Shown piece by piece: positions 59,482-64,000 of a stretch of DNA of 64,000 nucleotides (position 1 is the first letter of the stretch; every line of letters starts with the position of its first letter). This DNA is from Candidatus Mediterraneibacter vanvlietii. Its GTDB lineage: Bacteria; Bacillota; Clostridia; Lachnospirales; Lachnospiraceae. The notes under the pieces are model-generated. The model was not told the origin of the DNA. It made no database searches and saw only the letters and a list, made by a program, of their open reading frames with translations. The position numbers were made by a program, and so were the translations under genes. Location: assembly GCA_019113645.1 (NCBI GenBank), contig DXGZ01000127.1, positions 1 through 64,000 on the forward strand, in the 5' to 3' direction.

Positions 59482-60420
59482 ATGAGAGTAATATTTATGG
59501 GAACACCGGATTTTTCCGTGGGAACGCTCGAAGCGCTGGTGGAGGCAGGACATGACGTGTGTCTCGCTGTCACACAGCCGGACAAACCAAAGGGCAGAGG
59601 GAAAGAGATGCAGTTTACGCCGGTTAAGGAAACAGCGGTCCGGCATAACATTCCGGTGTATCAGCCGAAGAAGATCCGGGATCCCCAGTGCGTGGAAGAA
59701 CTGGAGAAGTACCATGCGGATGTTATGGTTGTTGTTGCTTTCGGTCAGATCCTTCCGAAATCCATTCTGGAGATGACGCCTTACGGGTGCATTAATGTCC
59801 ATGCGTCCCTGCTCCCGAAATACCGCGGCGCCGCGCCGATCCAGTGGTCGATCATCGAAGGCGAGACGGTCACGGGAGTGACCACCATGCAGATGGATGA
59901 GGGACTCGATACAGGCGATATGATTATGAAAAAAGAAGTGCCCATCACAGAGGATGAGACCGGCGAGTCGCTCCATGACAAGCTGGCGGAAGCAGGGGCG
60001 AAGCTCTGTGTGGAGACACTGGCAGCATTGGAGAATAAGACCGCGAAGTTTGAAAAACAGGGAGAGAGCCCGACGGCCTACGCGAAGATGCTGACTAAGG
60101 ATCTGGGGAACATTAACTGGAACGAGCCGGCAGTGCGGATCGAACGGCTTGTGCGGGGACTGAACTCCTGGCCGAGCGCGTATACGCACTGGAATGGTAA
60201 GGTGCTGAAGATCTGGAAAGCGAAAGCGGAAGGAAACGGATCAGGAGAGGCAGCGCCGGGAACGGTGACAGCGGTCGGGAAGACCGATCTTACGGTACAG
60301 ACCGGGGACGGCGTTCTTCGCGTACTGGAAGTTCAGCTTCCGGGGAAAAAGAGGATGGATACAGGAGCTTTCCTGAGGGGGAACAAGGTGGAGCCCGGCG
60401 TCCTGTTTACAGAGGGATAG
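59482..60420 (+). CDS. fmt: Methionyl-tRNA formyltransferase
   Basis: MRVIFMGTPDFSVGTLEALV, INVHASLLPKYRGAAPIQWSIIEGE. Confidence 0.97.
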   Translation: MRVIFMGTPDFSVGTLEALVEAGHDVCLAVTQPDKPKGRGKEMQFTPVKETAVRHNIPVYQPKKIRDPQCVEELEKYHADVMVVVAFGQILPKSILEMTPYGCINVHASLLPKYRGAAPIQWSIIEGETVTGVTTMQMDEGLDTGDMIMKKEVPITEDETGESLHDKLAEAGAKLCVETLAALENKTAKFEKQGESPTAYAKMLTKDLGNINWNEPAVRIERLVRGLNSWPSAYTHWNGKVLKIWKAKAEGNGSGEAAPGTVTAVGKTDLTVQTGDGVLRVLEVQLPGKKRMDTGAFLRGNKVEPGVLFTEG

Positions 60421-60464
60421 CAGGACGGATAAGACGGGCCGCCTGATTTCAGGAGGTTGATATC

Positions 60465-61166
60465 ATGTTTTATTACTATTATGACCGGACGTATATTCTT
60501 GTGCTGATCGGAGTTCTGATCTGCGTGGCTGCATCAGCCCGCGTGAATCGGACCTTTGACAGGTTCTCCCGGGTGCGGAGCTATTCAGGCATGACAGGAA
60601 AAGAGGCTGCGGAGAGAATCCTGAGGAGCAGCGGAATCTATGATGTGCAGGTGATTCATATACCGGGCAATCTGACGGATCACTATAATCCGGGGAAAAA
60701 GACACTGGGACTGTCAGATACTGTGTATAACTCTGCGTCCGTGGCAGCCATCGGGGTGGCAGCCCATGAATGCGGGCATGCGGTGCAGCATGCGACAGGA
60801 TACGCGCCGCTTAAGATCAGGGGCGCTCTTGTTCCGGCGGCGAATTTCGGGTCAATGGCAGCATGGCCGCTGATTCTGATCGGTCTTCTTATGAATGGAG
60901 ATACGGCGATCCTGTTTATTAATCTGGGGATACTGGTGTTTTCGGCAGCGGTATTGTTTCAGATTGTCACGCTCCCGGTGGAATTCAACGCGTCCAGACG
61001 GGCAGTGCGGGTGCTGGAATCATCGGGGATGCTCTATCCTGATGAGGTGGATTCCGTGAAGAAGGTGCTCAGCGCAGCTGCGCTGACCTATGTTGCCAGT
61101 GCGGCGTCCATGATTCTGCAGCTTCTGCGTCTCATTATTATAGGAGGAAGAAAAAGGAATGACTAA
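60465..61166 (+). CDS. YugP-family zinc metallopeptidase
   Basis: GVAAHECGHAVQHATGYAPL (HExxH-like HECGH). Confidence 0.93.
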   Translation: MFYYYYDRTYILVLIGVLICVAASARVNRTFDRFSRVRSYSGMTGKEAAERILRSSGIYDVQVIHIPGNLTDHYNPGKKTLGLSDTVYNSASVAAIGVAAHECGHAVQHATGYAPLKIRGALVPAANFGSMAAWPLILIGLLMNGDTAILFINLGILVFSAAVLFQIVTLPVEFNASRRAVRVLESSGMLYPDEVDSVKKVLSAAALTYVASAASMILQLLRLIIIGGRKRND

Positions 61167-62604
61167 AGCGGTGAACGAACGGGAAATCGTGCTTGCCATT
61201 CTTATGGAAGTGACGGAGAACGGGCAGTACAGCCATATTGTACTGCGGGATGTTCTCTCGAAATATCAGTATCTGGAGAAACGGGAGAGAGCGTTTATCA
61301 CCAGAGTGACGGAAGGCACGCTGGAGCATATGATTGAGATCGACTATATCCTGAATCAGTTTTCCAAAGTAAAGGTAAAGAAGATGAAGCCGGTGATACG
61401 GAATATTCTGCGGAGTGCAGTCTATCAGATCCGTTACATGGACCGGATTCCGGACAGGGCGGTCTGCAGCGAGTCGGTGAAACTGGCGGTGCGCAGAGGT
61501 TTTTCAGGACTGAAAGGATATGTAAACGGAGTGCTGCGCAGTATTATCAGAGAAATGGATGACATCAGCTATCCGGAAGAACCCCTCGAATATCTGAGCG
61601 TGCGCTATTCCTGTCCCCGGTGGATCATTGATCTGTGGGCTCAGACTTACAGTTACGATGTGATCGAGACGGTGCTGAAAGATTTCCAGGAAGAGAAGCA
61701 GGTTACCATCCGCTGCTGTCTGAACCGGATTGAACCGGAGAAGTTAAAAGAACGGCTGGAGCAGGAGGGAGTGACCGTGGAGCGGCATCCGTATCTGCCG
61801 TACGCGTTTTGGATCTCCGGATATGATTATCTGGAGGGACTGGAGTCGTTTAGGGAAGGGCTCTTTACTGTCCAGGATATCAGTTCCATGATGGTCGGAG
61901 AGATTGCGGATCCGAAGGCGGGAGATTATGTGATCGATGTCTGTGCCGCTCCGGGCGGCAAGGCGCTCCATGCAGCGGAGAAACTGCTGATGGCGGAAAA
62001 AGCACTGAAGGCAGAGCCGCAGCCGGAAGTGGAAAACACGCTGGTGGAAGAGAAAGAGACCGGGGCGGAGAAGCAGAGCGGACAGCATGCGGGGCATGTG
62101 GAAGCGCGTGATCTGACGGAATCAAAGGTGGCTCTGATCAGGGAAAACATCGAGCGCACCGGTCTTACGAATATTACGGCAGTCTGCCGGGACGCCTCTG
62201 TTCCGGATGAGGCGTCTGCCGGACAGGCGGATGTTGTGATTGCAGACCTGCCCTGTTCCGGGCTGGGTGTGTTCGGGAAGAAACCGGATCTGAAATACAA
62301 GGCTTCGCCGGAAGGCATCGAAAGCCTGGTGAAACTTCAGCGGCAGATCCTGAGCTGTGCCCGGGCGTATGTGAAGCCGGGCGGAGCTCTCGTATACAGC
62401 ACATGTACGATCAGCCCGGAGGAAAATGAAGGGAATGTCAGATGGTTTCTGGAGAACTGCCCGGAATTTTCCGTGGATGATATCAGAGAAAAACTTGCTC
62501 CTCAGCTGCAGGACAGTGTGGGAGCGGATGGAAGCATCCAGTTCCTGCCGGGGGTACATAGGAGCGATGGATTTTTTATTGCCCGGTTTGTCAGACGGAA
62601 ATGA
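61159..62604 (+). CDS. rsmB: 16S rRNA (C967-C5) methyltransferase
   Basis: NusB-like N-term; VIDVCAAPGGKALHAAEKL, ADLPCSGLGVFGKKPDLKYK, YSTCTISPEENE. Confidence 0.94.
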   Translation: MTKAVNEREIVLAILMEVTENGQYSHIVLRDVLSKYQYLEKRERAFITRVTEGTLEHMIEIDYILNQFSKVKVKKMKPVIRNILRSAVYQIRYMDRIPDRAVCSESVKLAVRRGFSGLKGYVNGVLRSIIREMDDISYPEEPLEYLSVRYSCPRWIIDLWAQTYSYDVIETVLKDFQEEKQVTIRCCLNRIEPEKLKERLEQEGVTVERHPYLPYAFWISGYDYLEGLESFREGLFTVQDISSMMVGEIADPKAGDYVIDVCAAPGGKALHAAEKLLMAEKALKAEPQPEVENTLVEEKETGAEKQSGQHAGHVEARDLTESKVALIRENIERTGLTNITAVCRDASVPDEASAGQADVVIADLPCSGLGVFGKKPDLKYKASPEGIESLVKLQRQILSCARAYVKPGGALVYSTCTISPEENEGNVRWFLENCPEFSVDDIREKLAPQLQDSVGADGSIQFLPGVHRSDGFFIARFVRRK

Positions 62605-62654
62605 CGGCGGCATCTGCGGATGCAAAAAGAGAAAAAGAGAGGAAAGGCAGACAG

Positions 62655-63707
62655 ATGAAGAAAGATATCCGTTCCTATGGATACAATGAACTGAAGAAAG
62701 AGATGGAAGGGATTGGCGAAAAGCCTTTCCGCGCCGGCCAGATCTATGACTGGCTGCACGTGAAGCTGGCGGATCACTTTGACGAGATGACGAATCTCTC
62801 GTTGAGACTGCGGCAGAAACTGGATCAGGAGTATGAAATATCTCCTGTTGTGATGGTGGAACGGCAGATTTCCAAAATCGACGGTACGAACAAATTTCTT
62901 TTTCGTCTGCATGACGGAAATATGGTGGAAAGCGTGTTGATGAGGTATAAACACGGGAATTCCGTATGTATTTCATCCCAGGTCGGATGCCGGATGGGGT
63001 GTGCGTTCTGCGCTTCCACCATCGGCGGGCTTCAGAGGAATCTGGCGCCGTCTGAGATGCTCGGCCAGATCTACCAGATCCAGAAGATCACGCAGGAGCG
63101 TGTGTCGAATGTTGTGATTATGGGAACCGGAGAGCCGCTTGACAACTACGAGAATTTTGTGAAATTCATCCGGATCCTGACCGATGAGCATGGACTCAAC
63201 ATCAGTCAGCGTAATGTGACAGTCTCGACCTGCGGGATTGTTCCGCGGATGAGAGAGCTGGCGGAAGAGAAATTACAGATTACACTTGCCCTTTCCCTTC
63301 ATGGTTCCACTCAGGAAAAGAGGAGGAAACTGATGCCGGTGGCGAATAAATACGATCTGTCGGAAGTGCTTTCCGCCTGTGATTATTATTTTGAAAAGAC
63401 GGGCAGGAGAGTGACGTTTGAGTACAGTCTTGTGCACGGTGTAAACGATACGGATGAGGATGCCGGAGAGCTTGCGGGGATCTTGAAGCCGAGAAACTGC
63501 CATTTAAACCTGATTCCGGTGAACCCGGTAAAAGAACGTGATTTTGTGCGGCCGAGCAGGAAAAATGCCCTTAATTTCAAAAATAAACTTGAAAAAAGCG
63601 GAATAAATGTTACTATAAGAAGGGAAATGGGCTCTGATATAGACGGAGCCTGCGGACAGCTCAGACGCCGGTATGCGGAGGAAGAGAAAACAACGGGTGA
63701 GACATAA
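62655..63707 (+). CDS. rlmN: 23S rRNA (A2503-C2) / tRNA (A37-C2) radical SAM methyltransferase
   Basis: CISSQVGCRMGCAFCASTIGGLQRNL, VIMGTGEPLDNYENF. Confidence 0.97.
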   Translation: MKKDIRSYGYNELKKEMEGIGEKPFRAGQIYDWLHVKLADHFDEMTNLSLRLRQKLDQEYEISPVVMVERQISKIDGTNKFLFRLHDGNMVESVLMRYKHGNSVCISSQVGCRMGCAFCASTIGGLQRNLAPSEMLGQIYQIQKITQERVSNVVIMGTGEPLDNYENFVKFIRILTDEHGLNISQRNVTVSTCGIVPRMRELAEEKLQITLALSLHGSTQEKRRKLMPVANKYDLSEVLSACDYYFEKTGRRVTFEYSLVHGVNDTDEDAGELAGILKPRNCHLNLIPVNPVKERDFVRPSRKNALNFKNKLEKSGINVTIRREMGSDIDGACGQLRRRYAEEEKTTGET

Positions 63708-63717
63708 GGAGATGGAT

Positions 63718-64000
63718 ATGAGGACTTTTTCAATAACAGACGTAGGAATGGTACGACAGGTGAATCAGGATTATGTCTATGCCACGGACCAGCCTCTGGG
63801 TATTCTCCAGAATCTCTTCGTCGTGGCGGACGGCATGGGCGGTCATCAGGCGGGAGATTACGCGTCGAAATACACGGTGGAAGTTCTGAAGAGAGAACTG
63901 GACTTAAGCGATGGCGAGGATGTGGAAAAATGCCTTGTCAGCGCGATCAAGACCGCGAACCGTGAGATTATAAAAGAAGCGTCCCGCGACGAGCACCTGA
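63718..64000 (+). CDS. PP2C-type Ser/Thr phosphatase (3' end outside window)
   Basis: MRTFSITDVGMVRQVNQDYVYA...LFVVADGMGGHQAGDYAS, the motif order expected at a PP2C N-terminus. Confidence 0.9.
   Translation, partial: MRTFSITDVGMVRQVNQDYVYATDQPLGILQNLFVVADGMGGHQAGDYASKYTVEVLKRELDLSDGEDVEKCLVSAIKTANREIIKEASRDEHL

Noticed and set aside
1-64000. tRNA/rRNA genes, CRISPR arrays, prophage or toxin-antitoxin/defence islands
   Set aside because: None recognised by eye; a tRNAscan/Infernal/DefenseFinder run would be needed to exclude small or divergent cases.

Overview
Chromosomal window from a Clostridia-type Firmicute, probably Lachnospiraceae (inferred from gene content and codon style; not verified by search). 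It is mostly core metabolism and information processing on the + strand: NAD synthesis (nadA-nadB-nadC plus a 3H-domain NiaR-like repressor), a LacI-regulated alpha-glucoside uptake and hydrolysis operon (ABC transporter, GH15-like, GH31, GH13), coaBC/ECF S-component/coaX, glgC-glgD, a MarR-regulated heterodimeric ABC exporter, a tungsten-enzyme locus (two MoeA, ThiF-like E1, TupABC-like transporter, AOR, MoaD-like, ferredoxin/Fe-ADH fusion), and murE-priA-def-fmt-yugP-rsmB-rlmN-PP2C. The least explained material is intergenic. There is a multi-copy family of ~340 bp elements that fold as long imperfect hairpins, with arm changes that look compensatory between copies (1-189, 21586-21928, 54661-55000, plus an opposite-orientation half copy at 54289-54461). 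Two other long inverted-repeat elements lie between coaX and glgD. A 366 bp nested palindrome bounded by two near-identical hairpins lies at 34713-35078. Other leads: a preQ1-I-like aptamer before queT, paired identical LacI operators, NiaR-like and MarR-like operators on good promoters, an asparagine-synthetase homologue without its glutaminase nucleophile, and a decayed Rpn nuclease gene. No tRNA, rRNA, CRISPR array or prophage was recognised.
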